Positions 7,052 through 15,879 of a stretch of 16,084 nt of DNA are shown here, in pieces. The number at the start of each line of letters is the position of its first letter. The stretch's first letter is position 1. The notes below the pieces were generated by a model, which did no database searches, was not told the origin of the DNA, and saw only the letters and a program-made list of their open reading frames with translations. A program made the translations under genes and the position numbers. This DNA is from Piscirickettsiaceae bacterium (lineage in GTDB: Bacteria; Pseudomonadota; Gammaproteobacteria; Methylococcales; Cycloclasticaceae), in the NCBI GenBank assembly GCA_002401365.1, contig NVSW01000061.1:1-16084 (forward strand), in the 5' to 3' direction.

Positions 7052-7398
7052 AACTCTTCCTCAATAACTTGTGTAATTTCTTTAGCTTGGTGTAGTACGC
7101 CAATGGCATCTTCAACATCAATCTTAATAGCGATGCCACTGCCGGGTTCGTCATCAAACTTCCCCGCTCGTGCAATTTCTTCAAGAATTCTACGGCTCAT
7201 ATGCTCTTCAACTAAGAACAGTAAAACATCTCGTTGAGTTTCTAAGTTAAGACCAAGGAAGGTTTTTTTCTGCTTTATCCCTTCGCCACGCGCATTGTTA
7301 ATGATAGTGGCACCCGTTGCGCCAACATCTCTGGCAGCCTTAAGGACGAGGTCGGTTTTATTGTCGTCTACAAATACTAAAATAAGCTTAAAATGCAT
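7048..7398 (-). CDS. PII-like (GlnB/K-superfamily) signalling protein linked to DUF1538 transporter
   Basis: A 116-residue protein with the PII alternating beta-alpha-beta pattern: KLILVFVDD, then GATGATIINNARGEG leading into the T-loop region (about 37-53), VEEHMSRRILEEI, and AGKFDDEPGSG (79-88) where classical PII has the B-loop TGKxGDGK. It ends in a DVEDAIGV segment like the PII C-terminal strand and helix. The T-loop region is short and has no tyrosine, so uridylylation as in GlnB is not expected. PII-superfamily proteins generally bind nucleotides and often gate membrane transporters. Here it begins 1 bp after one DUF1538 gene, with a good AAGGAGA ribosome site placed in that gene's last codons, and overlaps the CBS gene. 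Regulation of the membrane pair is inferred from context. Confidence 0.85.
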   Translation of the reverse strand: MHFKLILVFVDDNKTDLVLKAARDVGATGATIINNARGEGIKQKKTFLGLNLETQRDVLLFLVEEHMSRRILEEIARAGKFDDEPGSGIAIKIDVEDAIGVLHQAKEITQVIEEEL

Positions 7399-7399
7399 T

Positions 7400-8185
7400 T
7401 TATTCTCCTTCGTGATCGGATTGTGTGTGGCGGTTTAACCAGTCCGCAAACTGAGCATATGCAAGGACCGCCATTATAGGGAACAGGCTAGCAAAGGCAA
7501 TTAGGCCGAAACCATCCATTAGCGGGTTTCTACCTGGTATGCTAGATGCTAGGCCAATGCCTAAAGCAGTCACCAATGGAACGGTGACAGTGGACGTAGT
7601 CACGCCGCCGGAATCATAAGCTAGGCCAATGATAAGCTTTGGTGAGAAAATGGTCTGGATAATGACAACAATGTAACCGGTAATAATAAAAATGTATAAA
7701 TCAATGCCACTAACAATGCGGTAAGTGCCAAGAGCTATGCCAAATGCAACACCAATTGAGACAGCAAGCCTCAAGTACCATGAATTAATACTGCCGCCTG
7801 AAATTTGTTGAGCCTTGATGGCAACAGCTATTAAAGCAGGTTCTGCCAACGTGGTTGCAAAGCCGATGCAGGCGCCAAAAATATAAACCCACATATAATC
7901 TTGCCAAACAATTACGTTAGATGGGTTAGCGTCAGGGTTGATAAATTGTTGGCTAGTCAGTTGTTCGGCCATAATGTTGCCCAAAGGAAATAGTGCTTTT
8001 TCTAAGCCCACTAAGAAAAAAGTCATGCCTAAAATGACGTATATCATGCCAATCAGTAGGTCACTTAGGCGTTTAAATGGGCGGCGAATAATGACTAGTT
8101 GGAAGAAAACGATAACGCCGACGATGGGTGCAACATCTCTGATTGTGCTGAGTAAAGTGGCTAATATTTCGCTAAGTAACGTCAT
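7400..8185 (-). CDS. DUF1538 integral membrane protein, second subunit (UmpAB-type antiporter)
   Basis: A polytopic inner-membrane protein of 261 residues with about six or seven hydrophobic segments. DUF1538 landmarks are GLEKALFPLG (about 60-69), LAEPALIAVA (from 113) and AYDSGGVTTSTVTVPLVTAL (from residue 189), then GLIAFASLFPI near the C terminus. The same motifs occur in the preceding gene, so the two are paralogous half-transporters. A DUF1538 pair (UmpAB) was reported in Halomonas as a two-component Na+(Li+,K+)/H+ antiporter; I recall this from the literature and infer the same activity here. The start ATG overlaps the upstream stop by 1 nt (TAATG), implying coupling and near-equal amounts. 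It differs from its partner by a longer loop (about 75-95) and a charged C-terminal tail. Confidence 0.87.
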   Translation of the reverse strand: MTLLSEILATLLSTIRDVAPIVGVIVFFQLVIIRRPFKRLSDLLIGMIYVILGMTFFLVGLEKALFPLGNIMAEQLTSQQFINPDANPSNVIVWQDYMWVYIFGACIGFATTLAEPALIAVAIKAQQISGGSINSWYLRLAVSIGVAFGIALGTYRIVSGIDLYIFIITGYIVVIIQTIFSPKLIIGLAYDSGGVTTSTVTVPLVTALGIGLASSIPGRNPLMDGFGLIAFASLFPIMAVLAYAQFADWLNRHTQSDHEGE

Positions 8186-8919
8186 TATAAAATCATACCG
8201 TAGGCCATCACAAAGATCATGGGTGTTAGAGACGCGAAGGCAATTAAGCCAAAGCCATCAGTCATAGGGTTACGGCCTTTAATGGCAGATGCCAGACCAA
8301 CACCTAGTGCAGTAACCAAAGGTACGGTAATGGTAGAGGTGGTGACGCCGCCCGAATCATAAGCAATGCCAATAATGGTATCGGGTGCAAAAAATGTCAT
8401 CGCTACAACACCAAGATATCCCGGAATAATCAGGTAATGTAGTGGCCAACCACGAATGATTCTAAGTACACCGAGTAGAATTGCGAAGCCTACCGAAAAG
8501 GCAACGGTTAAACGCAAGCCCATTGCATAGCTAGCTTTCGCATCATCGGCCATGTGAATTAACCCACCTTCGGCAGCAATGCGTGCTGCTTCATCGGCAA
8601 CGGCAATTAGTGCTGGTTCGGCAGCTGTGGTGCCAAACCCTAAAGAAAAAGCGAAAATTAGCAACCAAAGCAAACTACCTTTTCTAGCAAATGCGTTGGC
8701 CATGTTTTCACCAATTGGAAATAGACTTTTTTCAAGACCTTGAATAAAAAGGGTAAGGCCTAATACTACAAAAAAAGTACCAATGGCTATGTCTGTAAGA
8801 TTTGGTACGGGTTGCTTTAGGATAAAGACTTGAAAAATAAAAATAACCACAAAAATAGGCAGCAAATCCATGCAGCTGCCAAGTAATTGTAGGATAAATT
8901 TATTTCTGATGTTGAACAA
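8185..8919 (-). CDS. DUF1538 integral membrane protein, first subunit (UmpAB-type antiporter)
   Basis: First gene of the four-gene operon; 244 residues, polytopic. DUF1538 landmarks are GLEKSLFPIG, AAEPALIAVADEA (from about 99), AYDSGGVTTSTITVPLVTAL (from residue 186) and GRNPMTDGFGLIAFASL near the end, nearly the same as in the next gene. It starts at a TTG at 8919: AAAGGAGG (8932-8925) lies 5 nt upstream and there is no ATG until codon 17, which would cut into the first hydrophobic segment. It probably forms a heterodimer with the next gene product and exchanges Na+/K+/Li+ for H+ across the inner membrane, as reported for Halomonas UmpAB; this is inference by family. No convincing promoter was seen between mutM and this gene, so read-through from mutM is possible. 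Confidence 0.87.
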   Translation of the reverse strand: MFNIRNKFILQLLGSCMDLLPIFVVIFIFQVFILKQPVPNLTDIAIGTFFVVLGLTLFIQGLEKSLFPIGENMANAFARKGSLLWLLIFAFSLGFGTTAAEPALIAVADEAARIAAEGGLIHMADDAKASYAMGLRLTVAFSVGFAILLGVLRIIRGWPLHYLIIPGYLGVVAMTFFAPDTIIGIAYDSGGVTTSTITVPLVTALGVGLASAIKGRNPMTDGFGLIAFASLTPMIFVMAYGMIL

Positions 8920-8924
8920 TACCC

Positions 8925-8932
8925 CCTCCTTT
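8925..8932 (-). promoter_or_regulatory. Strong Shine-Dalgarno AAAGGAGG that fixes a TTG start
   Basis: Minus-strand AAAGGAGG followed by GGGTA and TTG. The near-perfect anti-16S match at 5-nt spacing is the reason for choosing the TTG at 8919 as the start of the first DUF1538 gene. A strong site with a weak start codon may set the level of this membrane protein. Confidence 0.75.
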
Positions 8933-9035
8933 AAACAACAGTGATACTAACCCTTCAATGCTTGTAATTTAGAGTCGGAAAGCTTCCTTTCTCCTTCGAT
9001 ATAGCCTATAGGAATTATGTTGGTATTACTAGCGG

Positions 9036-9851
9036 CTAGTGCTGGCAGTTTGGGCAAAAAAAGGTCGAACGTTGGCCGATCGTAATTTGTTTTATGGGTG
9101 TTGAACACGTGTGACATGGTTTTTCCTTACGTCCATAAACATTAAGTGTTTGTTGGAAGTATCCGGGTTTGCCATCACTGTTTACAAAGTCTTTTAGGGT
9201 TGTGCCGCCTTGCTCTATCGACGAGGTGAGAATGCCTTTAATAGACTCAACTAAATGACTTAAGCGTATTTTTGAGATTTTATTAGCTGCACGAATGGGG
9301 TGGATGCCGCTTGAAAACAACGCTTCACTTGCATAAATGTTCCCCACACCAACAACTATATGACTATCCATAATGACGCTTTTGATAGGCCGTTTTTTGC
9401 TGTGAGCAAGGGTATAAAAATCATTAATTTGAAAATTCTCAGTGAGCGGCTCAGGACCTAAGTTTTTGATCAATTTGTGCGTCTCAATAGCCTCGTTTGT
9501 CCATAAAAATGCACCAAACCGTCTTGGGTCACGGTAGCGTAAACAACTGTTGTCGTCGAAGACAATGTCTATATGGTCGTGCTTTTCTGGATCTTCCGCG
9601 GTTTTTAAAATACGCAGGCTGCCAGACATGCCAAGGTGAATAATGAGCGTACCAGTGCTTGTATTAATAAGTATATATTTAGCCCGGCGTTTAACGTCTA
9701 AAATGCGTTGCCCAGGTAGTAATTTGCTGATGGCCGGGCTAACGGGCCACCTTAATTGAGCTTGACGAACGGTAACGCTAATGACAGTTTTATTTTTAAT
9801 ATGTGGAGAAATGCCACGCTTTGTGGTTTCAACTTCAGGTAATTCAGGCAT
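9036..9851 (-). CDS. mutM: Formamidopyrimidine-DNA glycosylase MutM (Fpg)
   Basis: Bifunctional base-excision repair enzyme that removes 8-oxoguanine and formamidopyrimidines and nicks the abasic site. The 271-residue protein begins MPELPEVE: P2 is the Schiff-base nucleophile and E3 the catalytic acid. K58 (K57 in the usual numbering) is in RRAKYILI, and HLGMSGSLRI and VVGVGNIYASEALF are the usual family motifs. The C-terminal zinc finger has C246, C249, C266 and C269, and the protein ends CPNCQH as expected. The ATG overlaps the end of the DUF4340 gene by 8 bp, making mutM the last member of the five-gene ABC operon. No intrinsic terminator was seen in the 116 bp after it. Confidence 0.97.
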   Translation of the reverse strand: MPELPEVETTKRGISPHIKNKTVISVTVRQAQLRWPVSPAISKLLPGQRILDVKRRAKYILINTSTGTLIIHLGMSGSLRILKTAEDPEKHDHIDIVFDDNSCLRYRDPRRFGAFLWTNEAIETHKLIKNLGPEPLTENFQINDFYTLAHSKKRPIKSVIMDSHIVVGVGNIYASEALFSSGIHPIRAANKISKIRLSHLVESIKGILTSSIEQGGTTLKDFVNSDGKPGYFQQTLNVYGRKEKPCHTCSTPIKQITIGQRSTFFCPNCQH

Positions 9852-10695
9852 CGGGTTGGTCAGGTAGCTGGGTCATTTTTTTATATTTATCGTCACTGAA
9901 ATAATAACTAAGCGCTGTTTTAGTTGACGTTAGAACCCGTTGTTGTTGTTCTTTAAAAAGTTCAAACGATAGTATTTTGCCATTGTTTAGGCTGATAAAA
10001 ACATTGGCGTTGCTACTGATTTTTTTATTGACTTTAACGCGAATGGCTCGGGCAAAACGCCACTCGTCTAGTAGTGTTTGAACAGCATCAGAAGAGAGCG
10101 ATAAGCTAGGCTGGCTGGCGTCTTTCCAGGTGTTATCTGGGTTACGAAGCAAATGCATTTCGGGCGTTTTAAGTTCTATTATTTGTGTATTGTCGGCAAT
10201 CAAACGCGTATCAATGTAAGCTTCAACGGGTGCGGTAAGGTGGTGTATAAATGTATCGTCTACTAAGAATAGCTTGTTTGCGTTTGCTACATACCGACGA
10301 GTTTGCACGGGTTCCGTGCCACCAATTAATAGCTGGACGTTGTTATAGGTGATTTTTGCCACAGGCTCTTTAAGGCCAAGGTTGCTGAGTTGACTGTCGT
10401 CCAAAGGGTATTCAGCCAAACCTTTTATTTGTGATATTTTTAATAAGCGTTCAATTTTTCCTGGTAGTGCCAATGCAGGTATAGGCTGAGTGATGTGCCA
10501 TTGATTATCGTGCCGTGAAAGCTCGATGCTGCCGGCACTTTTTCGTTCAATAATAATCTTATTAATGCTGCTAGGGTCGAGCGCTGTTAGCCGGTTAATA
10601 TTATCCGTTTGTTGGCCTGGTTTAAACCAAACAACTAGTGCTAATGCGCAAACAAAAAGAGCCAATAGGCTATTGATCAATATCCGTTTGTTCAT
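9844..10695 (-). CDS. DUF4340-domain protein of the Gld-type ABC operon
   Basis: A 283-residue protein with one N-terminal membrane anchor (about residues 5-24) and the remainder outside the cytoplasm. The body has the DUF4340 repeat pattern: INKIIIERKSAGSIELSRHDNQWHI, LLKISQIKGLAEY, LSNLGLKEPVAKITYNN and RRYVANANKLFLVDD. DUF4340 proteins are regularly encoded after GldG-like genes; their molecular role is not established. The start is 1 bp after the GldG-like stop (TAATATG), and the end overlaps mutM by 8 bp. It probably works as an anchored periplasmic partner of the ABC complex; this is inference from gene order. Confidence 0.85.
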   Translation of the reverse strand: MNKRILINSLLALFVCALALVVWFKPGQQTDNINRLTALDPSSINKIIIERKSAGSIELSRHDNQWHITQPIPALALPGKIERLLKISQIKGLAEYPLDDSQLSNLGLKEPVAKITYNNVQLLIGGTEPVQTRRYVANANKLFLVDDTFIHHLTAPVEAYIDTRLIADNTQIIELKTPEMHLLRNPDNTWKDASQPSLSLSSDAVQTLLDEWRFARAIRVKVNKKISSNANVFISLNNGKILSFELFKEQQQRVLTSTKTALSYYFSDDKYKKMTQLPDQPDA

Positions 10696-10696
10696 A

Positions 10697-12061
10697 TTAT
10701 CTTTTTTTACGTTTAAGCCAAATAAGGATGCCCATTGCTATAAATAAAACCGGCAAGATGATTAAAAAACCTAAGCCAAAAACTAGAGTCCACGTTTGGG
10801 TAACGTTAAGTGTTGTATCCGTTGCTGTTTTCGCTGGAATGTCGATCAGTTTGTCATCATGATTTAACCATTGGATAAGGCTTAAGCCTAAATCTAGGTT
10901 AGCACCGTTACCCAAGAATGAATTAGATAAAAAGTCGCTATCGCCGATAATCGCAAGACGTTGTTTTTTATCAGTAGTTTCATCGTTGTTAGTGATGTGG
11001 CGCGTTAATGCATAAGCAATAGTAATGGGGCCTTGTTGTTCAATGGAGTTTTTATCAAATTGGATTTGGCCACTAATGCTGTCAGTTTCGGTCCATGAAC
11101 GTTCAAGCGTGGATAATAATATCTCAGCTTGGTAGGGTGAGTCGTCAGCATGGCTCAATCCTGCAGCGCCTGGGAACAGGCTCATCGTTTGCAAATGCTG
11201 AGTGGCGGGGTGCGAAGGGTATTGGGTAACCAAAGCATAGGTTGGGTCATCAATACCAAACATTTGTGTGGTCGCATCAACCACAATGCCCGGTAAAAAT
11301 GAGATGGCAAATAATTCGGCTACGGTTTTGTTGTTGTCTGAGGTATTGGGTTCTGCTAACCATAACAACGCGCCGCCGTCATCTAAGTACTGTTTGATAA
11401 TGTTGACTTCCCCGAGCAATAGGGCTGACTTTGGGTCTGCGATAATCATTAACGATGTGTTTTGCGGAATGCTTGGAGAGTCAACTAAATTGATGGCTCG
11501 TGTGTTGATGCCTTTGCGTTTTATTTCAGTATTAAAAAGGCTCAAATCAAAATTCGCGTCGCCGTCTATGTTGCGTTCGCCGTGGCCGGTTAAAAACACC
11601 ACCCAGCGTTGTTCACTGCTTGCTAAACGTTGTAATGCATTGGTGAATGATTGTTCGTCAATTTGTTTTAGTGATTCTCGACGTGAGTTATAGCGAATAA
11701 CGAGTTCGCCATCGCTGGTAATGCCCTCTTCACGAGCAAGGTCTGGACGGATGTCGGGGTTCACAAAAGAAAGTGTTACGCCAGCTTTATGGTATTGATA
11801 TTTTGCCATAAGCTCGGAAATACGCCGGCGAAGGATGTCGTTTTTCGTTACGTAGGCTGTAATCTCAATCGGCTTGCTGAGTTTTTCTAGTAATTGAATG
11901 CTTGGATATGATAAAGAGTTTCGGCTGTTTTTAGTCCAGTCTGATTGAATGGTGTATTGCGTGCTTAGCCAAGCAAGCATGCCCATCACGATAAAAAACA
12001 ACGTGGTGAAGAGGATATTTTGCAAGCGAATGGCTTGATGTGTCTTGCGTGTGATTTTCAT
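10697..12061 (-). CDS. GldG-like ABC transporter auxiliary protein
   Basis: A 454-residue protein of the ABC-type auxiliary (GldG, PF09822-like) family. It has an N-terminal membrane segment (about 15-33), a long external domain, and a C-terminal membrane segment (about 425-447) followed by the basic tail WLKRKKR. Recognisable stretches are SLSYPSIQLLEKLSKPIEI, QRWVVFLTGHGERNI, SLMIIADPKSALLLGEVNII, QYLDDGGALLWLAEPN and IGDSDFLSNSFL; the last two resemble the conserved GldG core. The ATG overlaps the permease stop by 4 bp. In Bacteroidetes, GldG with GldF and GldA is needed for gliding; here no other gliding genes are visible, so motility cannot be claimed and the transported substrate is unknown. 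Confidence 0.87.
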   Translation of the reverse strand: MKITRKTHQAIRLQNILFTTLFFIVMGMLAWLSTQYTIQSDWTKNSRNSLSYPSIQLLEKLSKPIEITAYVTKNDILRRRISELMAKYQYHKAGVTLSFVNPDIRPDLAREEGITSDGELVIRYNSRRESLKQIDEQSFTNALQRLASSEQRWVVFLTGHGERNIDGDANFDLSLFNTEIKRKGINTRAINLVDSPSIPQNTSLMIIADPKSALLLGEVNIIKQYLDDGGALLWLAEPNTSDNNKTVAELFAISFLPGIVVDATTQMFGIDDPTYALVTQYPSHPATQHLQTMSLFPGAAGLSHADDSPYQAEILLSTLERSWTETDSISGQIQFDKNSIEQQGPITIAYALTRHITNNDETTDKKQRLAIIGDSDFLSNSFLGNGANLDLGLSLIQWLNHDDKLIDIPAKTATDTTLNVTQTWTLVFGLGFLIILPVLFIAMGILIWLKRKKR

Positions 12062-12805
12062 TTTTGTAGGCGGTCATTATCGAGCCGACGGATACTGAGG
12101 ATTAAAAACCCACTGATAAATAAAACAAAATAAAGCACATCGGTAGAGTGAACCAGGCCTCTTAATAAGTTTTCAAAATGTCGCATCATAGAAATGTATT
12201 CGAACAAGCTGCTGGCGTTGCCACTATTGCTGCCGGCCCAGTCGATAATCCATAAAAACAACAGCGCGCCAAAGCTACACACCGCGGCAACAGTAGGTTG
12301 TGAAGCAATGGTGGACATATATAAGCCTAGTGCATCAAATGCCGCAAGTAGTAAAATCATGCCCAATAAACAGGCCAGTAGTTTGCCAATATCCAGCTCT
12401 GCAATGGTTAGTAATGAAAGAGGCATGAGGGTGATTGATAATAAGATGATCAGCAAGAACGCTAACGTGGCAAGAAATTTACCGAGAATAATATCGGTGA
12501 TCGATACCGGTGCAGACAGTAATAAGCTGATGGTCTTGTTGCGCCGCTCATCGCTGATTAAGCGCATCGTAATTAAAGGTGTTATAAGCAGCAAAATAAC
12601 CGCAGCGTTGCCAAATAACGGTGCAACAACTAGATCAGTAATGCCGGGCGCTGCCACTAGGCCTACTAGTTTAGGTTGTAAGCTTAGGTAAAAATCTATT
12701 TGAGTTAAAAACATATACGCTAATATAAGTTGCGTTATGCCAAGCATTGTCCATGCAAGTGGTGATAAAAATAAGCTGCGTAACTCACGTCCGGCTATTG
12801 TTATG

Positions 12806-12813
<8 letters not shown>
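12058..12813 (-). CDS. ABC-2 type permease, GldF-like
   Basis: A 251-residue membrane protein with about six hydrophobic segments, beginning MNSITIAGRELRSLFLSPLAWT, the entry sequence typical of ABC-2/GldF permeases. RLISDERRNKTISLLLSAPVS, after the second membrane segment, is the usual cytoplasmic coupling segment that contacts the ATPase. It overlaps the ATPase gene by 8 bp and the GldG-like gene by 4 bp, so stoichiometric expression is likely. The transport direction is probably export or extraction from the inner membrane, by analogy with the ABC-2 family; the substrate cannot be deduced. Confidence 0.9.
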
Positions 12814-13738
<925 letters not shown>

Positions 13739-13786
13739 GATGAAGGATATAGGGGTTTATTAAAGTGCGTACATTAGCATTCAATT

Positions 13787-13816
13787 TTTATACTGTCAGT
13801 AGCTTACTCGTGTAAA
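13787..13816 (-). promoter_or_regulatory. Candidate sigma-70 promoter of the ABC/mutM operon
   Basis: On the minus strand TTTACA (13816-13811) and TATAAA (13792-13787) each match consensus at five of six positions and are 18 bp apart. Transcription would begin near 13780, about 40 nt before the ATPase ATG. It lies in the 108-bp divergent gap between this operon and the HyuA gene. No equally good promoter was seen for the HyuA direction. Confidence 0.45.
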
Positions 13817-13846
13817 AATACTAAATTATTTAAATTGAGTGGTTCG

Positions 13847-15829
13847 ATGTTATTAGGTGTTGATACAGGAGGTACATTTACTGATTTTGTATACATAGGG
13901 GATCATGGTGTGCAAATTCATAAAGTATTGTCCACACCTGCGGCACCAGAGCAGGCGATTTTGCAAGGTATTAAAGAACTTGGAGTAGATGATGCGAGCC
14001 TGCTTATTGTGCACGGTTCAACGGTTGCTACCAATGCAGTACTGGAAAAGAAAGGTGTTCGCTGCTGCTTTATAACCAATGTGGGTTTGGCAGATATGCT
14101 TACGATTGGTCGCCAGGCACGAAAAGAGCTTTATAACTTAAGCCCAGCTATTGAGCAACCGCCCGTGCCAGCTGAACTTTGTTTAGAAGTGCCGTGTCGT
14201 TTATCTGCCAATGGTGAGCAGATAAGCGAGTTAAGCAATGATGATTTGCTGTTGCTTAAAGAGCAGCTACAGCGATTAGCGCCGCAGGCGGTCGCCATTA
14301 ATTGTTTGTTTTCATTTCTTAATGACGAAGATGAGCGTCGAATAGAAGACGCTGTGCCCGATGGCATCATGGTGTCACGCTCATCTAAAGTATTACCAGA
14401 ATATAAAGAATATGAGCGTGGTATGGCAACGTGGTTAAACGCCTATGTTGGACCGTTAGTCATCGGGTATTTAGAACGCTTGTCAAGTTCTGTTGCAGCA
14501 CGTTCAGTATCAGTGATGCAAAGTTCTGGTGGCACAATTGCGGCGAACCAAGCAGGTGAACAAGCCGTGCGAATGTTGCTGTCTGGCCCAGCGGGTGGTT
14601 TGATGGGAGCCTTGCACATCGGCAAGTTAGCTGGCTATGAACAGCTGCTTACGTTAGATATGGGAGGCACTTCAACCGATGTTGCGTTACTCGATGGGCA
14701 TGTTTCATTAACCAGTGAAGGCAAGATTGCGGGTTACCCTGTGGCCGTTCCGATGGTCGATATGCACACCATCGGCGCAGGCGGTGGTTCAATAGCGAGG
14801 GTAGATGAAGGTGGCTTGTTGTGTGTCGGCCCAGAGTCCGCAGGCGCCATGCCAGGCCCTGCTTGTTATGGGAAAAATGGTACAGCAGTGACCGTAACCG
14901 ATGCTAATTTATTTTTAGGTAGAATCAGTGAAGCGCACTTTTTAGGTGGTGATATGACACTTGATATGAGCGCCTGTGAAGCAGCGATTAAACGGTTGTC
15001 GGTTGAATTGAACTGTAGCCCTAAACTAGCAGCAGAAGGTGTTATTGAACTGGCAAACGAACATATGGCAAGGGCGCTACGCGTTATTTCAATACAGCGA
15101 GGGATAGACCCCTCGCCATACGCGTTAATGACATTTGGTGGTGCAGGTAGTCTGCACGTGTGCGCCTTAGCTGATGCCTTGCAAATTGATACGGCTATTG
15201 TGCCGATCCATTCGGGTGTGTTGTCTGCTTTTGGCATGTTGGTAGCTCCCAAGTCGCGGGAGTTATCTAAAAGTTTGCTCGGAGCATTGGCAAAAATACC
15301 GGTGGCGATGATTAAAGCAAGCCTTGCTGGTATGAAGCAGCAGGGCACGCAAGAACTGATGGGAGAGGGCGTGGCCGAAAGCAACATTAATACCGGCTAT
15401 CTTGTTGATTTAAGGTACTTAGGGCAGTCATACACGCTGCGTGTACCTTGGATTAATAAACAGCAAGCAATAGACGCGTTTCATCAACAGCATAAAAAAC
15501 GTTATGGGCATGCGCTGGATTTGTCCGTTGAATTAGTTAACTTAAGAGTGAGTTTAACGGCTAAGTTGCCTGTGCCGGCGATGGTGGGCTTGCCTGCTAG
15601 AGATGGTGGTAGCATCGGTGAGTGCTCTGGCCTTGAGGATAAAGGGCTAGCTATCTATCAACGCGAAGAGTTGCGGGCGGGGGATGTTATTGCTGGTGAG
15701 GCGTTAATTGTGGAGACGGTTGCGACGACTTATTTGGCTGCAGGCTGGCAATGCAAGGTGGATGCATTGGGTAATTTGATATTGACTAGAACAATAGTAA
15801 GTGATGGCTCGGTATGTGAGGTAGCGTAG
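13847..15829 (+). CDS. hyuA: Hydantoinase/5-oxoprolinase family protein, subunit A (HyuA)
   Basis: ATP-dependent ring-opening amidohydrolase subunit of the HyuA/OplA/acetone-carboxylase-beta family, about 660 residues. The N-terminal ASKHA-type ATP-binding signature is GVDTGGTFTDFVYI. HGSTVATNAVLEKKG, TIGAGGGSIARVD, LTLDMGGTSTDVAL, PGPACYG, TVTDANLFLG, RVISIQRGIDPS and FGGAGSLHVCALAD follow in family order, and the C-terminal REELRAGDVIAGEALIVE segment shows the subunit is complete. The ATG at 13847 is preferred: a TTG at 13835 adds four residues but has no ribosome site, while weak GAGTGG precedes 13847. These enzymes normally work with a B subunit encoded next to A; none is seen in the 255 bp that follow. 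The substrate (5-oxoproline, hydantoin, N-methylhydantoin) cannot be assigned from A alone. Confidence 0.9.
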   Translation: MLLGVDTGGTFTDFVYIGDHGVQIHKVLSTPAAPEQAILQGIKELGVDDASLLIVHGSTVATNAVLEKKGVRCCFITNVGLADMLTIGRQARKELYNLSPAIEQPPVPAELCLEVPCRLSANGEQISELSNDDLLLLKEQLQRLAPQAVAINCLFSFLNDEDERRIEDAVPDGIMVSRSSKVLPEYKEYERGMATWLNAYVGPLVIGYLERLSSSVAARSVSVMQSSGGTIAANQAGEQAVRMLLSGPAGGLMGALHIGKLAGYEQLLTLDMGGTSTDVALLDGHVSLTSEGKIAGYPVAVPMVDMHTIGAGGGSIARVDEGGLLCVGPESAGAMPGPACYGKNGTAVTVTDANLFLGRISEAHFLGGDMTLDMSACEAAIKRLSVELNCSPKLAAEGVIELANEHMARALRVISIQRGIDPSPYALMTFGGAGSLHVCALADALQIDTAIVPIHSGVLSAFGMLVAPKSRELSKSLLGALAKIPVAMIKASLAGMKQQGTQELMGEGVAESNINTGYLVDLRYLGQSYTLRVPWINKQQAIDAFHQQHKKRYGHALDLSVELVNLRVSLTAKLPVPAMVGLPARDGGSIGECSGLEDKGLAIYQREELRAGDVIAGEALIVETVATTYLAAGWQCKVDALGNLILTRTIVSDGSVCEVA

Positions 15830-15879
15830 GTTAGATTCAGTTGATTACTATTGGTTGAAAAGCCAGGCTAGCCGACCCA

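Noticed and set aside
8979..8993. GAAAG-N4-CTTTC hairpin after mutM as a terminator
   Set aside because: The stem is only 5 bp and no T-run follows on the minus strand.
8933..9035. Promoter for the DUF1538 operon
   Set aside because: No pair of -35/-10 boxes with acceptable spacing stood out by eye; a weak or alternative-sigma promoter cannot be excluded.
11268..11693. 141-codon plus-strand open frame
   Set aside because: Antisense to the GldG-like gene, with no ribosome site or recognisable domain.
12194..12691. 165-codon plus-strand open frame
   Set aside because: It lies wholly antisense to the ABC-2 permease gene and has low-complexity Ser/Asn-rich sequence typical of shadow frames.
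14866..15387. 173-codon minus-strand open frame
   Set aside because: It is antisense to the well-conserved core of hyuA, whose motifs are all in the plus frame; the product is not like any family I recognise.
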